Shown: piece by piece, positions 54,174-63,384 of the stretch | Layout of the letters: each line of letters begins with the position of its first letter | Numbering within the stretch: position 1 is the stretch's first letter | Origin: Halovulum marinum | GTDB taxonomy: Bacteria; Pseudomonadota; Alphaproteobacteria; Rhodobacterales; Rhodobacteraceae | Length of the DNA stretch: 64,000 bases | Direction: 5' to 3' | Assembly (NCBI RefSeq): GCF_009697225.1 | Contig: NZ_WIND01000012.1 | Location: forward strand, 1-64,000 | Translations under genes and position numbers: made by a program | Notes under the pieces: generated by a model | What the model was told of the DNA's origin: nothing | Databases searched by the model: none | The model's input: the letters and a program-made list of their open reading frames with translations, nothing else

Positions 54174-55205
54174 ATGACCGAGACCAGCCACGACACCGGT
54201 GCGCGGGCGGCCATCGCGCTGTTCGTGACCGAGCCCGTCCGCCGCAAGATGTTTCCCGCGCCGGCGCTCGAGCGGGTCGGCGTGCTGGGCGAGCTGCGCG
54301 AGGTTCCGGTGGACGCGATGACGCCCGAGGCCGCGCTCGACGCCATCGCCGGTTGCGACGCGGTGCTGTCCGGGTGGCGCTCGCCGGCGCTGACCGAGGC
54401 GTTTCTGGCCGCCCATGACCGGCCGCGCTTTGTCGGCTACATCGGCGCCAGCATCCGCCACATGATGCCCACCGCGGCCATCGAATCCGGCCGCCTGACG
54501 GTCAGCCACGCCGCCATTCCCATCGCCGCGGCGGTCGCCGAGTTCACCCTCGCGCAGATGCTGGAACATCTGAAGCGCACCCGCGCGCAGGACCAGCAGA
54601 TGCGCAGCCGGCGCGACTGGTTCGAGTTGCGCGAGGCCTACGTCGGCCGCCAGCTGGGCGCGCAGACCGTGGGCATCGTCGGCGCCGGCTATGTCGGCCG
54701 GCTGGTGATCCGGCTGCTCGCCGCGTTCGGCTGCGACATCCTGGTCTACGATCCGTACCTGCCGGAGGACCGGGCGCGCGAGCTGGGCGTCCGGCCGGGA
54801 ACCCTGGACGAGGTGATGGCGGGCAGCGACATCGTCTCGCTGCACGCGCCGGTGCTGCCCGAGACGCGGCACATGATCGACGCCGGCCGGATCGCGCTGC
54901 TGCGCGACGGCGGCCTGCTGATCAACACCGCGCGCGCCGCGATCGTGGACGAGGCGGCGCTGGCCGAGGCGCTGCGCACGCGCGACATCACCGCGGCGAT
55001 CGACGTGTTCGCCGACGAGCCGCTGCCGCCCGACAGCCCGTTCCGCACCCTGCCGAACGCGATCCTGTCGCCCCACACCGCCGGCCACACCTGGGAGACC
55101 TATCTGCAGCAGGGGAACATGGTGGTGGACGAGCTGGAACGTTTCCTCTCCGGTCAGCCGCTGCGCCACCAGGTGACGCCGGCGATGCTGAAGACCATGG
55201 CCTGA
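54174..55205 (+). CDS. D-2-hydroxyacid dehydrogenase (NAD-binding)
   Basis: 343 aa. NAD motif GIVGAGYVGRLV (about residues 163-174) in a Rossmann insert, catalytic Arg in INTARAAIVDE, Glu in FADEPLPPD and His in LSPHTAGHTW; the three active-site residues are complete. Similar proteins reduce or oxidise D-2-hydroxyacids such as glycerate, phosphoglycerate or hydroxypyruvate. It follows the GntR gene on the same strand. ATG 54174 with GAGGATCC upstream. Confidence 0.88.
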   Translation: MTETSHDTGARAAIALFVTEPVRRKMFPAPALERVGVLGELREVPVDAMTPEAALDAIAGCDAVLSGWRSPALTEAFLAAHDRPRFVGYIGASIRHMMPTAAIESGRLTVSHAAIPIAAAVAEFTLAQMLEHLKRTRAQDQQMRSRRDWFELREAYVGRQLGAQTVGIVGAGYVGRLVIRLLAAFGCDILVYDPYLPEDRARELGVRPGTLDEVMAGSDIVSLHAPVLPETRHMIDAGRIALLRDGGLLINTARAAIVDEAALAEALRTRDITAAIDVFADEPLPPDSPFRTLPNAILSPHTAGHTWETYLQQGNMVVDELERFLSGQPLRHQVTPAMLKTMA

Positions 55206-55209
55206 GACG

Positions 55210-55235
55210 AAAAAGACCGGCCCCGGGGGGGCCGG
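55210..55235 (-). terminator. Rho-independent terminator of the SDR gene
   Basis: Read on the minus strand, an 8-bp stem CCGGCCCC/GGGGCCGG (55217-55224 with 55228-55235) with a 3-base loop is followed by TCTTTTT. It lies between the converging hydroxyacid dehydrogenase and SDR genes and fits the SDR transcript best. Confidence 0.85.
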
Positions 55236-55264
55236 CCCAGTGGACCGGTCGGTCCTGGGAGAAC

Positions 55265-56011
55265 TCAGGAAAACAGCGTGCCGCCGTTGATGTCGACGCA
55301 GGTGCCGGTGATGAAGGCCGCCTCGTCCGAGGCCAGATAGCAGGCCAGGTTGGCGACGTCTTCCGAAGTGCCCTCGCGCTTCAGCGGGGTGTTGCCGGCG
55401 ACCGCCTTGCGCACCTCGGGCTTGGTGAAGATGTTGTGGAAATCGGTGTCGATCATGCCGGGGCACAGCGCGTTGACGCGGATCTTCGGCCCCAGTTCCT
55501 TCGCCATGCCGCGGGTCATCGTCATCACCGCGCCCTTGGCCGCGCCATAGGCGATCGCACCCGGCCCGGCACCGTCGCGACCCGCCTGCGAGGCCAGGTT
55601 CACGATCGCCCCGCCCTCGCCCAGATGCGGCAGCGCCGCCTGCACCAGCAGCAGCGTCGAGGTCACGTTGACCGCCATGACGGCGTTCCAGTGCTCCAGC
55701 GTCATCTCGGGGATGGTCTTGCGCGCCAGGATGCCGCCGGTGTTGTTGATGACGATATCGACCGAACCGAACTCGGCCACCGCCGCATCGACCAGCGCCT
55801 TGACGGCGTCGGGGTCGGTCATGTCGCCGGCCCTGGCGATGGCCTTGCCACCGGCGTCCCGGATCAGCCGAACCGCCGTCTCGGCGCCGTCGGCGGACTT
55901 GTGGTAGTTCAGCACCACGTTCGCGCCCGCCCTGGCCAGGCGTATCGCGCAGGCGGCGCCGATATCGCGCCCTGCCCCGGTGACGATGGCGGTCTTGCCT
56001 GAAAGGTCCAT
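55265..56011 (-). CDS. Short-chain dehydrogenase/reductase
   Basis: 248 aa classical SDR: cofactor motif TGAGRDIG (about 11-18), NNTGG, catalytic Ser in NLASQAG, and Tyr/Lys in AYGAAKG (about 155-161). LNGGT-like DINGGTLF end is typical of FabG-type proteins. The first bases of the coenzyme pocket (LNYHKSADG) suit NADP. It lies downstream of the heparinase remnant and so probably served uronate or oligosaccharide catabolism, for example reduction of a 4-deoxy-uronate. Substrate unproven. Confidence 0.88.
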   Translation of the reverse strand: MDLSGKTAIVTGAGRDIGAACAIRLARAGANVVLNYHKSADGAETAVRLIRDAGGKAIARAGDMTDPDAVKALVDAAVAEFGSVDIVINNTGGILARKTIPEMTLEHWNAVMAVNVTSTLLLVQAALPHLGEGGAIVNLASQAGRDGAGPGAIAYGAAKGAVMTMTRGMAKELGPKIRVNALCPGMIDTDFHNIFTKPEVRKAVAGNTPLKREGTSEDVANLACYLASDEAAFITGTCVDINGGTLFS

Positions 56012-56044
56012 GGAATTCTCCTGTTTTGTCGGAAGGTTGCCGGT

Positions 56045-57415
56045 TCAGGCCTTGGCCAGCTTCTGAACCACGATCTTGAAGCTGCGCTCATCCGCATCGG
56101 TGAAATAGAGGTCGCAGTCGTAGCCCTGGTCGTCGAGGAAGTGGAACACGCGGCGCGGCGCGGCCAGTGAATACGGCACCAGCAGCGTCGCGATCCGGTG
56201 GCGGGTGGCCGCCGGGTAGGACGCCGTCAGGCAGGTGCTGACCGGCAGCCCCTCGTATTCCGATGGCTCGACGCCGGGAAAGCCGGTCTCCTGGCTGAGC
56301 TTCGCCGCCCCGCCCTCGGACCACAGCACCTGACCGTAGAAGCCCGCCTTCTGCCCGGTGTAGCGGAACGAGGTCTCGCCGAGGCTGAACCGGTCGTTGG
56401 CGTGCAGCAGCCAGTCGACGGTCACCGGCGTCTCGGCATCGACGCTGTCGACGATCACAAAGTACTGGTCATGGACGAAATAGACCTCGCGCTCGGCGCG
56501 CGTCACCCCGGGGGTCAGCGAGCGGTAGGCGGCGGTCGCGTCGTCCTTGATGTAGATGTGGTCGTCGCGTTCCTCGGCGGTCAGGATCCGGCCGGTCGCC
56601 TGCATCGCGCGGGCCTTGTCCTTGTCGGCGTACTGGCCCTTGCCGTCGATCAGGATCGCGTTCTTGGACCGGGTCTGCCGCCGCCATCCCTGATGCATCG
56701 AGCTGTTGAAGGCGACGTAGTGCCCCGACTGGATCGCCAGATCCTCGCCGAACCCGGCCAGGCAGAACGCGTTCTGGTCGCCGTGGCTGTGGCTGATCGA
56801 GCCATAGGGCGAGGCCTTCATCACGAACTGGATGTGCTGATCCGGATCGTCCATACGGTGCTGGATCGCGGCCCATCCGATGCCTTTGAACCAGCGCAGC
56901 TTGTCCATCCGGGCGGGCGGCACCTCGTCGATCAGCGGCCAGTCGTGGCGGTAGGTCATCTCGTCGAAGTTCAGATCCCACCAGCCGTAGTTGTAGAACG
57001 CCATCTCGGTGCCGGGATCGTTGCGCTTCACCTCTTCGTAGTACCACTGGTACGCGGTATTGCCGGTGACACCGGCGAACTGGCGCAGGTTGTAGCCGAC
57101 CTTCAGGCAGGGCAGATCGCCCATGGTGCTGTCGTCGCCAAAGGTCGCGCGGCGGGTGTCCGGCGCCTTGGTGTACAGCGGAAAATCCCCGGTCTTCTGG
57201 AAGAACGGCCGCTCGTACAGGTTCAGCCCGGTGAAGGTCTTCAGCAGGTTGGCGGCCTCGACCAGATAGGCCATGCCGGTCATCCAGTAGTGCGGCCCCT
57301 CGGCCCAGCCGCCGTCGGCGTCGCCCCAGGGCGAGTACACGGTGAACAGGAACTCGATCGAGTAATCCAGCCACTCCCGCGCCTCGGGTTCTTCGCCCAG
57401 CATGGCGATGCAGCA
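56045..57415 (-). pseudogene. Heparinase II/III-like polysaccharide lyase, N-terminus lost
   Basis: About 455 codons remain, starting inside the protein ([20 protein letters not shown]). They cover the end of the alpha-barrel domain ([14 protein letters not shown]) and the C-terminal beta domain typical of heparinase II/III and DUF4962 lyases ([21 protein letters not shown] with the catalytic-type His, [28 protein letters not shown]). The usual length is 600 or more, so 200-300 residues are missing. The 5' edge runs directly into an ABC-ATPase gene fragment, out of frame, evidence of a deletion. A short ATG at 57403 could still start translation, but the fold would be incomplete. Confidence 0.8.
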
Positions 57416-57644
57416 CGTCGCGGTCCTTGGGCGCGACCCGGTTCATCACCCGATCGCCGATGGTCAGCGTCCCGTCCGAGATCTCCTCCAGCCCGGCGAT
57501 CATCCGCAGGGTGGTGGATTTGCCGCAGCCCGACGGGCCGACGAGCACGACGAATTCGCGCGGCTTCACTTCCAGGTCGATGGCGTGCACGACCTGGATC
57601 GCGCCATAGCGCTTGACGATCTTGTCCAGTCTGAGACCCGACAT
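57405..57644 (-). pseudogene. Sugar ABC transporter ATPase (UgpC/MsmK type), N-terminal fragment
   Basis: The first 77 codons are a clean start of a carbohydrate-uptake ATPase: ATG 57644 with GGGAGG, then [11 protein letters not shown], Walker [21 protein letters not shown] and [10 protein letters not shown], which should continue as AMVFQNYALYP. Instead the sequence switches at about 57410 to the interior of the heparinase gene. Signature and Walker B are missing. The permeases and binding protein expected beside it are absent from this locus. Confidence 0.85.
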
Positions 57645-57673
57645 CTTTCCTCCCGTTTTGTTGTTGCCCCGCC

Positions 57674-58462
57674 TCAGCGGAGGCGTGGCCTCGGTCGTTC
57701 GGCGTTCAGCCGCTCGATGTTCTCGATCAGCCCCGGCGCGGACCAGATCACGTCCGCCTCCTGCTCCAGCGAGCCGACATGCGCGACCAGCGCCGCCTCG
57801 GCGGCGTCCGGCTCGCCGCTGCGGATCGCCGCCACCAGGTCCTGGTGCTGGGCCAGGATCACCGGTCCGCGCTGCAGGGTGCAGATCCGCTTCAGGTGGC
57901 GCACCCGGTACAGCTCGGTCTGCGCGCGGCGCGCGGTCTCCCACACGCCGCTGATCCCGGCCATGTCGAAGATCCCCTGGTGCAGGTGCTCGTCGAGGGC
58001 GAAGAACAGGTCGTAGTCCTTTTCCGACAGCGCCCGCTCCTGCCGCTCCATCACCCGGTCGATCGGGTCGAGCGGCTGTCCGGCACGCGCCATGGCGGCG
58101 GCGCGCCTGACCGCGCCGGTTTCCAGATGCAGCCGGATGAAGAAGGCGTCGAAGTACTTTTCGATCCGGATCGGCGCAACGAAGGTCCCGCTTTTCGGAA
58201 CAATGTTGACAAGTCCGGCGGCTTCCAATCGGATCAGCGCCTCGCGCACCGGCGTCTTGCTGGCGTCGAAGGCCGCCGACAGCGCGCTTTCCGAGATCTT
58301 CTGCCCGGGCAGCAGCCGCACGGTGATGATCAGCCGCCGAACCGATTCGACGATCTGGTGTACCAACGGTTTCTCGGCCACCAGCTTCACGTCGCTCAGC
58401 AGCTTCGACACGGATTCCTGCTCGATCGAGGCAAGTCCACTGGCCTGATCCAGATCCACCAT
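57674..58462 (-). CDS. GntR-family regulator (FCD subfamily) of the uronate/glucarate locus
   Basis: 262 aa. Winged helix about 35-100 ([35 protein letters not shown]), then FCD domain (about 110-245; [27 protein letters not shown], with metal-ligand type Asp/His). It faces the glucarate-dehydratase-like gene across 136 bases that contain the direct repeats at 58495-58527. Start ATG 58462 with GGGGAGGGAA upstream. It probably controls both the leftward remnant operon and the rightward catabolic operon. Confidence 0.88.
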   Translation of the reverse strand: MVDLDQASGLASIEQESVSKLLSDVKLVAEKPLVHQIVESVRRLIITVRLLPGQKISESALSAAFDASKTPVREALIRLEAAGLVNIVPKSGTFVAPIRIEKYFDAFFIRLHLETGAVRRAAAMARAGQPLDPIDRVMERQERALSEKDYDLFFALDEHLHQGIFDMAGISGVWETARRAQTELYRVRHLKRICTLQRGPVILAQHQDLVAAIRSGEPDAAEAALVAHVGSLEQEADVIWSAPGLIENIERLNAERPRPRLR

Positions 58463-58494
58463 GTCGCGCGTTCCCTCCCCGGGACGATTTCTGA

Positions 58495-58554
58495 TATCTT
58501 AGTTTTCCGAACTGGTATCTTAGTTTTGACAGCGGATCAAGATTAATGTTTACA
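58495..58554 (+). promoter_or_regulatory. Direct-repeat operator and promoter upstream of the glucarate-dehydratase-like gene
   Basis: TATCTTAGTTTT occurs twice, at 58495-58506 and 58516-58527, exactly 21 bases apart (two helical turns). The second copy overlaps a consensus -35 TTGACA (58526-58531); TTTACA at 58549-58554 lies 17 bases on as a possible -10. This suits control of the rightward operon by the GntR protein encoded at 57674-58462. Confidence 0.7.
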
Positions 58555-58598
58555 AATCGTCACGGCCGTAGCATCAGCGGCGAAAAACGGAGGCAGCA

Positions 58599-59849
58599 GT
58601 GAAGATTACCGATGTGCGCATCACGCCCGTGGCGGTGCCGGACGTTCCGGTGCTGAACGTCAAGGGCGTGCACCAGCCCGTGTTCCTGCGCTCGATCATC
58701 GAGATCGACACCGACGGCGGGCTGACCGGCCTGTCCGAGACCTACGGCGCGCGCCGCACGCTCGACGGGCTGCGCCGCGCCGCCGACGCCCTGGTCGGGC
58801 TGGACCCGTTCGATCTGAACGGGCTGGCGCGCCGCGTGGACGCGGCGCTTCCGGACGCCGGCGGGATCAACGCCCCCACCGCGCTGGCCGACCACAAGCT
58901 GATCGACGTGGTCTACGGCGCCTTCGAGGTTGCGCTGCTGGACATCCAGGGCAAGCACCTGTCGCGCCCCGTGTGCGACCTGCTGGGCGGCACGCTGCGC
59001 GACTCCATCCCCTTCGCCGGCTACCTGTTCTTCAAGTTCGCCAAGCCCGCCGAACAGCCGGGCGCGGATCTGTTCGGCGAGGTGATGACCCCCGACGCGC
59101 TGGTCGCGCAGGCCCGCCGCTTCGTCGCCGACCACGGCTTCCGCTCGCTCAAGCTGAAGGGCGGCGTGCTGGAGCCCGCGCAGGAGGTCGAGACGATGCG
59201 CAAGCTGCAGGCGGCCTTCCCCGGCCTGCCGCTGCGCATCGACCCGATGGGAGCATGGGCGCCGGAGACCGCGATCGCCCTGGCGCAGGATCTGGACGGA
59301 GTGCTGGAATACCTGGAGGATCCCGCGCCCGGCATGGACGGCATGGCGCAGGTCGCGGCGCGCAGCCCGGTGCCGCTGGCCACGAATCTGGTCGTGACCG
59401 AACTGCCGCACGTCTTCGAGGCGCACCGCAAGGGCGCGGTGCAGATCGTGCTGAACGACCACCACTACTGGCGCGGCATGACCGGCGCGGTGCGCCTGGG
59501 GCACGTCTGCGGCGCGGCGGGCATGGGCGTGGCGATGCACTCGAACTCGCACCTGGGCATCAGCATGGCGGCGATGCTGCACGTCGCCGCCTGCACGCCC
59601 GGCCAGACGTACGACTGCGACACCCACTACCCCTGGGTCCGCGACGAGGTGATCGCGGGGGGCAAGTTCGCCTTCCGCGACGGCCGGATCCCCGTGCCGC
59701 GCGGCCCCGGACTGGGCGTAAAGATCGACCCCGACGCGCTGGCCCGCCTGGCCGCGCTGTACCGCGAGCAGGGCGTGCGGGACCGCGACGACACCGACGA
59801 GATCCGCAAGTACCTGCCCGACTTCGAGCGGCGCATCCCGCGCTGGTAG
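58599..59849 (+). CDS. Glucarate-dehydratase-like enolase-superfamily protein
   Basis: 416 aa. The fold is muconate/mandelate racemase-enolase: N-terminal capping domain, barrel with the catalytic Lys in FRSLKLKGG (about 180-187), metal ligands in RIDPMGAW and YLEDPAPGM, ATNLVVTE, NDHHYWRGM, and the catalytic His region AMHSNSHLGIS, then DTHYPW. NDHHYWGG-type and AMHSNSHLGIS segments are characteristic of D-glucarate dehydratases (GudD), which form 5-keto-4-deoxy-glucarate. The aldolase gene downstream completes this route. GTG start with GGAGG 5 bases upstream. Confidence 0.87.
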   Translation: MKITDVRITPVAVPDVPVLNVKGVHQPVFLRSIIEIDTDGGLTGLSETYGARRTLDGLRRAADALVGLDPFDLNGLARRVDAALPDAGGINAPTALADHKLIDVVYGAFEVALLDIQGKHLSRPVCDLLGGTLRDSIPFAGYLFFKFAKPAEQPGADLFGEVMTPDALVAQARRFVADHGFRSLKLKGGVLEPAQEVETMRKLQAAFPGLPLRIDPMGAWAPETAIALAQDLDGVLEYLEDPAPGMDGMAQVAARSPVPLATNLVVTELPHVFEAHRKGAVQIVLNDHHYWRGMTGAVRLGHVCGAAGMGVAMHSNSHLGISMAAMLHVAACTPGQTYDCDTHYPWVRDEVIAGGKFAFRDGRIPVPRGPGLGVKIDPDALARLAALYREQGVRDRDDTDEIRKYLPDFERRIPRW

Positions 59850-59873
59850 CGCCCATCAACCGAAGGAGACGAG

Positions 59874-60221
59874 ATGACCAAGCCGACCGACGATGCCCCT
59901 TCGGGCTGGATGCCCTCCGGCCCCGGCGCACAGCGGCGCATCCTGTGCCAGAACCCGGACCTGATGATGGTCGAGTTCCGCTTCGAGACGGGCGGCGAAG
60001 GACTGCCGCACAGCCACCCGCACACGCAGACCACCTATGTCGCCAGCGGCGCGTTCCGGTTCACCGTGGCGGGGGACACGCGGGTGTTGAACCCGGGCGA
60101 CAGCGTACTGATCCCGCCCGGGGCCGAACATTCCTGCCTCTGCCTGGAAGGCGGCGCGCTGATCGACGCGTTCAGCCCGCGACGGGACGATTTCATGCGT
60201 GAACACGGCTGGGCCGATTAG
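59874..60221 (+). CDS. Cupin-domain protein, KdgF-like
   Basis: 115 aa single cupin. Metal motifs LPHSHPHTQTTYVASG (His pairs, about 46-60) and PPGAEHS (about 83-89) are complete. Proteins of this type (KdgF) help linearise unsaturated uronates in pectin and alginate breakdown, which matches the lyase remnant and glucarate genes around it. It lies 24 bases after the dehydratase gene. Substrate inferred from context. Confidence 0.75.
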   Translation: MTKPTDDAPSGWMPSGPGAQRRILCQNPDLMMVEFRFETGGEGLPHSHPHTQTTYVASGAFRFTVAGDTRVLNPGDSVLIPPGAEHSCLCLEGGALIDAFSPRRDDFMREHGWAD

Positions 60222-60309
60222 GCCGACACGGCACGCCACGACACGAAGTCGCTTTCATCTCGCCCGCGCGGGGCGCTATTCAGGCACCACACGCAGGAAA
60301 GGGAAAGCG

Positions 60310-61095
60310 ATGATCGAGAACCGGATGCTGGCGAGAATGCAGGAGGGGCAGACCGCCCTGGGCCTTGGCGCGACCATGCCGCCGGCGTCGCACATGCCCG
60401 TGTTCGTGGCCCGGGCAGGCTTCGACTGGGCGTTCCTCGATCTGGAGCACGCGCTGATCTCGCCCGAGAACCTGGGCCTGCTGTGCACGATGTTGCGGCT
60501 TCAGGGGGTGACGCCGCTGGTGCGCATCGCCAGCGGATCGCTGGACCGGGTGGCGAGCCTGCTCGACAGCGGCGCGCAGGGCATCATCCTGCCGCATGTC
60601 GAGACCGCGCGCGAGGCGCAGGATCTGGTCGCGCTGTGCAAATACGCCCCCACCGGCCGCCGGTCGTGGGGCGGGGCCTCGCCGCAGCTGGGCTATCCGC
60701 AGAAACCCTCGGCCGAACTGATGTCCGCGGCGGACGCCACCACGCTTGCCATCGTGATGTGCGAATCGCGTTCGGGCGTTGACAACATCGACCAGATCGC
60801 CGCCGTGCCGGGGCTCGACGGCGTCCTGATCGGCAATGTCGACCTGTCGCTCGACCTCGGCGAGACCGGGGCGCCGGACGGCCCCGCGACCACCGAGGCG
60901 ATCCTGCATGTCGGGCGCGCGGTCAATGCCGCGGGACGGCACTTCGGCATCGCCGGCGCGCCATCGCCCGAACGGATCAGGGCACTCCAGGGGCTGCGGA
61001 TCGACTTCCTGCTCGCCGGCATGGATCACCGGATCTTCGCCGCCGCGCTGGAGGCGCGCGCCGAGACCTGGCGCAGCGCCCTCGGATCGGCATAG
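60310..61095 (+). CDS. HpcH/HpaI-family aldolase (2-keto-3-deoxy-glucarate aldolase-like)
   Basis: 261 aa class II pyruvate aldolase. The FDWAFLDLEHALIS strand, LVRIASGSLDRVASLLDSGAQGIILPHVET (in pieces) with the Arg and metal Glu, the RRSWGG loop and IVMCESRSGVDN with metal Glu, and VLIGNVDLSLDLG are the standard marks. With the dehydratase upstream the likely job is splitting 5-keto-4-deoxyglucarate to pyruvate and tartronate semialdehyde. ATG 60310 with AGGAAAGGGAAAG was chosen; the frame runs upstream to 60199 without a ribosome site. Confidence 0.88.
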   Translation: MIENRMLARMQEGQTALGLGATMPPASHMPVFVARAGFDWAFLDLEHALISPENLGLLCTMLRLQGVTPLVRIASGSLDRVASLLDSGAQGIILPHVETAREAQDLVALCKYAPTGRRSWGGASPQLGYPQKPSAELMSAADATTLAIVMCESRSGVDNIDQIAAVPGLDGVLIGNVDLSLDLGETGAPDGPATTEAILHVGRAVNAAGRHFGIAGAPSPERIRALQGLRIDFLLAGMDHRIFAAALEARAETWRSALGSA

Positions 61096-61132
61096 CCGGC
61101 GCGGCACCCGGACCCGGTCGCCCCCCTCGCGG

Positions 61133-62383
61133 CTAGGCGAGCGCCGCCAGCAGCGCGATGCCCTCGTGGTCGTCGATCGCGCGGGCATGCGCCAGCGCGC
61201 CGTCGCGCAGCGCGGGGATGGTCCCGGCCTGCGGGGGGTAGTGCGTGTAGCGGTCGAAACCGGGATCGGCGCGCGGCACGTCGAAGATGTTCAGCTCCTC
61301 CTCCGGATCCGCGCTGAGGTTGTACAGCTCGTGCGCGCCGGTGTCCGAGACGATCAGCTTCCAGCCATCCTGCACCCAGGCCCGCTGCGCGATGCCGCTG
61401 ACGTGGGTGATGTTCTGGACATAGAAGCCGTCGCGCCAGCCCGGCGCGCGCTCGCCCCGGATCAGCGGCATCAGGCTGTCGCCGTGGCACGGTTCCATCG
61501 GCGCCGCCCCGGCAAGCTCGGTCAGCGTCGGCGCCAGATCCTGAAGGCCCACCGGCTGCGCCCGCACCGCGCCCGCGGGTGCGGTGCCGGGCCACGAGGC
61601 GATCATCGGAATGCGGATCGCCTCGTCGTGGCAGACGAACTTGTGCTCGCCCTCGGCGCGGTAGAGGAAGGTCTCGCCGTGGTCGGAATAGTAGATCACC
61701 AGCGTGTCGCGCCGCAGCCCGGTTCGGTCGAGGGTCACGACGATGCGGCCGATCTCGTGGTCCAGCGCGCTCACCGCGGCGTAGTAGCCGGCGAACGGCA
61801 CGCCGCGGTGGCGGTAGGGTTCGTAGAAGCGGGCCGGCGCGGTGAACGGATCGTGCGGCGGGTAGTAGCTTTGCACCATCGCGAACGGCTGGCCATCGCC
61901 GTCCGCGGCCTGCGCCTCCAGGTAGCGGATGCAGGCGTCGGTCTGCACCGTGGGCCGATAGTCGCCGTCCAGCCGGCCGCCGATCCAGTGGCCGCAGCGC
62001 GAGTTGAAGCTTTCCTGCCAGACATCGAAGAACGGCGGCTTGCCCTCGCCCAGATGCCACTTGCCGAAATGCGCGGTGCGGTAGCCGGCGGCGCGCAGCC
62101 GGTCGAACACCGTCCGCTTCACCGCGCCGACCTGCGCGAAGGCGTTGTCGATGCCGTAGACATTGTCGATGATCCGGTGCGCGCTGGGGTAGACCCCGGT
62201 CCACATGCTGGCCCGCGCCGGGGTGCAGACCGGCCACGGCGTGTAGGCATTCGCGAAGCGCACGCCCTCGGCCGCCAGCCGGTCCAGGTTCGGGGTCCGC
62301 ACGAAGGCGCTGCCGGCGCAGCCCAGCGCGTCGGCGCGGTGCTGGTCGGAAAGGATCAGCAAGATGTTCGGCGGTCGGGTCAT
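61133..62383 (-). CDS. Type I sulfatase
   Basis: 416 aa alkaline-phosphatase-superfamily sulfatase. Metal ligands at LILSDQHRADALG; the formylglycine signature is VCTPARASMWTG (Cys53-x-Pro-x-Arg57); KWHLGEG and SDHGE provide further metal/substrate residues. No signal peptide is seen, so it should act in the cytoplasm on imported sulfated compounds. Its start overlaps the stop of a Dpp/Opp ATPase gene (ATGA), linking it to an importer of sulfated oligomers or sugars. A separate maturase for the Cys is not in view. Confidence 0.92.
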   Translation of the reverse strand: MTRPPNILLILSDQHRADALGCAGSAFVRTPNLDRLAAEGVRFANAYTPWPVCTPARASMWTGVYPSAHRIIDNVYGIDNAFAQVGAVKRTVFDRLRAAGYRTAHFGKWHLGEGKPPFFDVWQESFNSRCGHWIGGRLDGDYRPTVQTDACIRYLEAQAADGDGQPFAMVQSYYPPHDPFTAPARFYEPYRHRGVPFAGYYAAVSALDHEIGRIVVTLDRTGLRRDTLVIYYSDHGETFLYRAEGEHKFVCHDEAIRIPMIASWPGTAPAGAVRAQPVGLQDLAPTLTELAGAAPMEPCHGDSLMPLIRGERAPGWRDGFYVQNITHVSGIAQRAWVQDGWKLIVSDTGAHELYNLSADPEEELNIFDVPRADPGFDRYTHYPPQAGTIPALRDGALAHARAIDDHEGIALLAALA

Positions 62384-63384
62384 GACGGGCTCCTCAGCTG
62401 TGCGGCGGTCGCCGGGTCCAGCAGGTGGCAGCTGGCGGTGTGCGCCGCGGCCAGGGCGACCGGGGCGGGCCGCACCGTGCGGCAGATGTCGCCGGCGTGC
62501 GGGCAGCGGGTGTGGAAGCGGCAGCCGGGCGGCGGGTCGATCGGGCTGGGAATGTCGCCCAGCACCGCCGGCGCCGGCCGCGTGCCCGGCTCGGACCGCG
62601 GCACCGACGCCAGCAGTGCCCGGGTATAGGGGTGCGCCGGCGCGTCGAAGATCGCGCGCTTCGGGCCGGTCTCGACGATCTGGCCCAGGTACATCACCGC
62701 GATCCGGTCAGCCATGTGGCGGACGATCGCCATGTCGTGGCTGATGAACAGGTAGGTCAGCCCCTGCTCGCGCTTGATCCGCTGCAGCAGGTTGACGATC
62801 TGCGCCTGCACCGACACGTCCAGCGCCGACACCGCCTCGTCGCAGACCAGCAGGTCCGTCTCCAGGGCCAGCGCGCGGGCGATGCCGACGCGCTGACGCT
62901 GGCCGCCCGACAGCTCGTGCGGGAAGCGCGCGGCAAACTCGGCCGGCAGGCCGACCATCTCCAGCAGCGCGGCCAGCCGGGCACGGCGGCTGGCGGCATT
63001 GCCCTCGCGGTGCACCTCCAGCGGCTCGAGGATGATCGCGCCGATCGTCATGCGCGGGTTGAGCGAGCCGAACGGGTCCTGGATCACGATCTGGATCCGC
63101 CGCCGGAACCGGCGCAGCGCGGCGTCGTCCAGCGCGCGGATGTCGGTGCCGCCGATCTCGATGCGCCCGGCGTCGGCCTCGATCAGGCGCAGCACCAGCC
63201 GGCCGACGGTGGTCTTGCCGCAGCCGCTTTCGCCCACCACGGCCAGGGTCTCGCCGCGCCGGATGCTGAACGAGACGTCGTCGACGGCGCGGACGATCTG
63301 CGGCCGGCCGCCCAGCAGGCCGCCGGCGCCCAGCGCGAAATGCCGGGTCAGCCCGTCGACCCGGACGAAACCGTCCTCAGCCAT
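62380..63384 (-). CDS. Dpp/Opp-type ABC transporter ATP-binding protein (second ATPase, DppF-like)
   Basis: 334 aa. ABC domain with Walker [15 protein letters not shown]-loop [14 protein letters not shown], signature [15 protein letters not shown], Walker [13 protein letters not shown], and the C-terminal oligopeptide-type cysteines ([14 protein letters not shown]) that often bind an iron-sulfur cluster. The normal TLS-type Pro of Walker B (DEP) is Ala here (DEAVSALD), which is common in DppF. It pairs with the upstream DppD-like ATPase, overlapping by 8 bases, and leads into the sulfatase gene. Confidence 0.93.
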   Translation of the reverse strand: MAEDGFVRVDGLTRHFALGAGGLLGGRPQIVRAVDDVSFSIRRGETLAVVGESGCGKTTVGRLVLRLIEADAGRIEIGGTDIRALDDAALRRFRRRIQIVIQDPFGSLNPRMTIGAIILEPLEVHREGNAASRRARLAALLEMVGLPAEFAARFPHELSGGQRQRVGIARALALETDLLVCDEAVSALDVSVQAQIVNLLQRIKREQGLTYLFISHDMAIVRHMADRIAVMYLGQIVETGPKRAIFDAPAHPYTRALLASVPRSEPGTRPAPAVLGDIPSPIDPPPGCRFHTRCPHAGDICRTVRPAPVALAAAHTASCHLLDPATAAQLRSPS

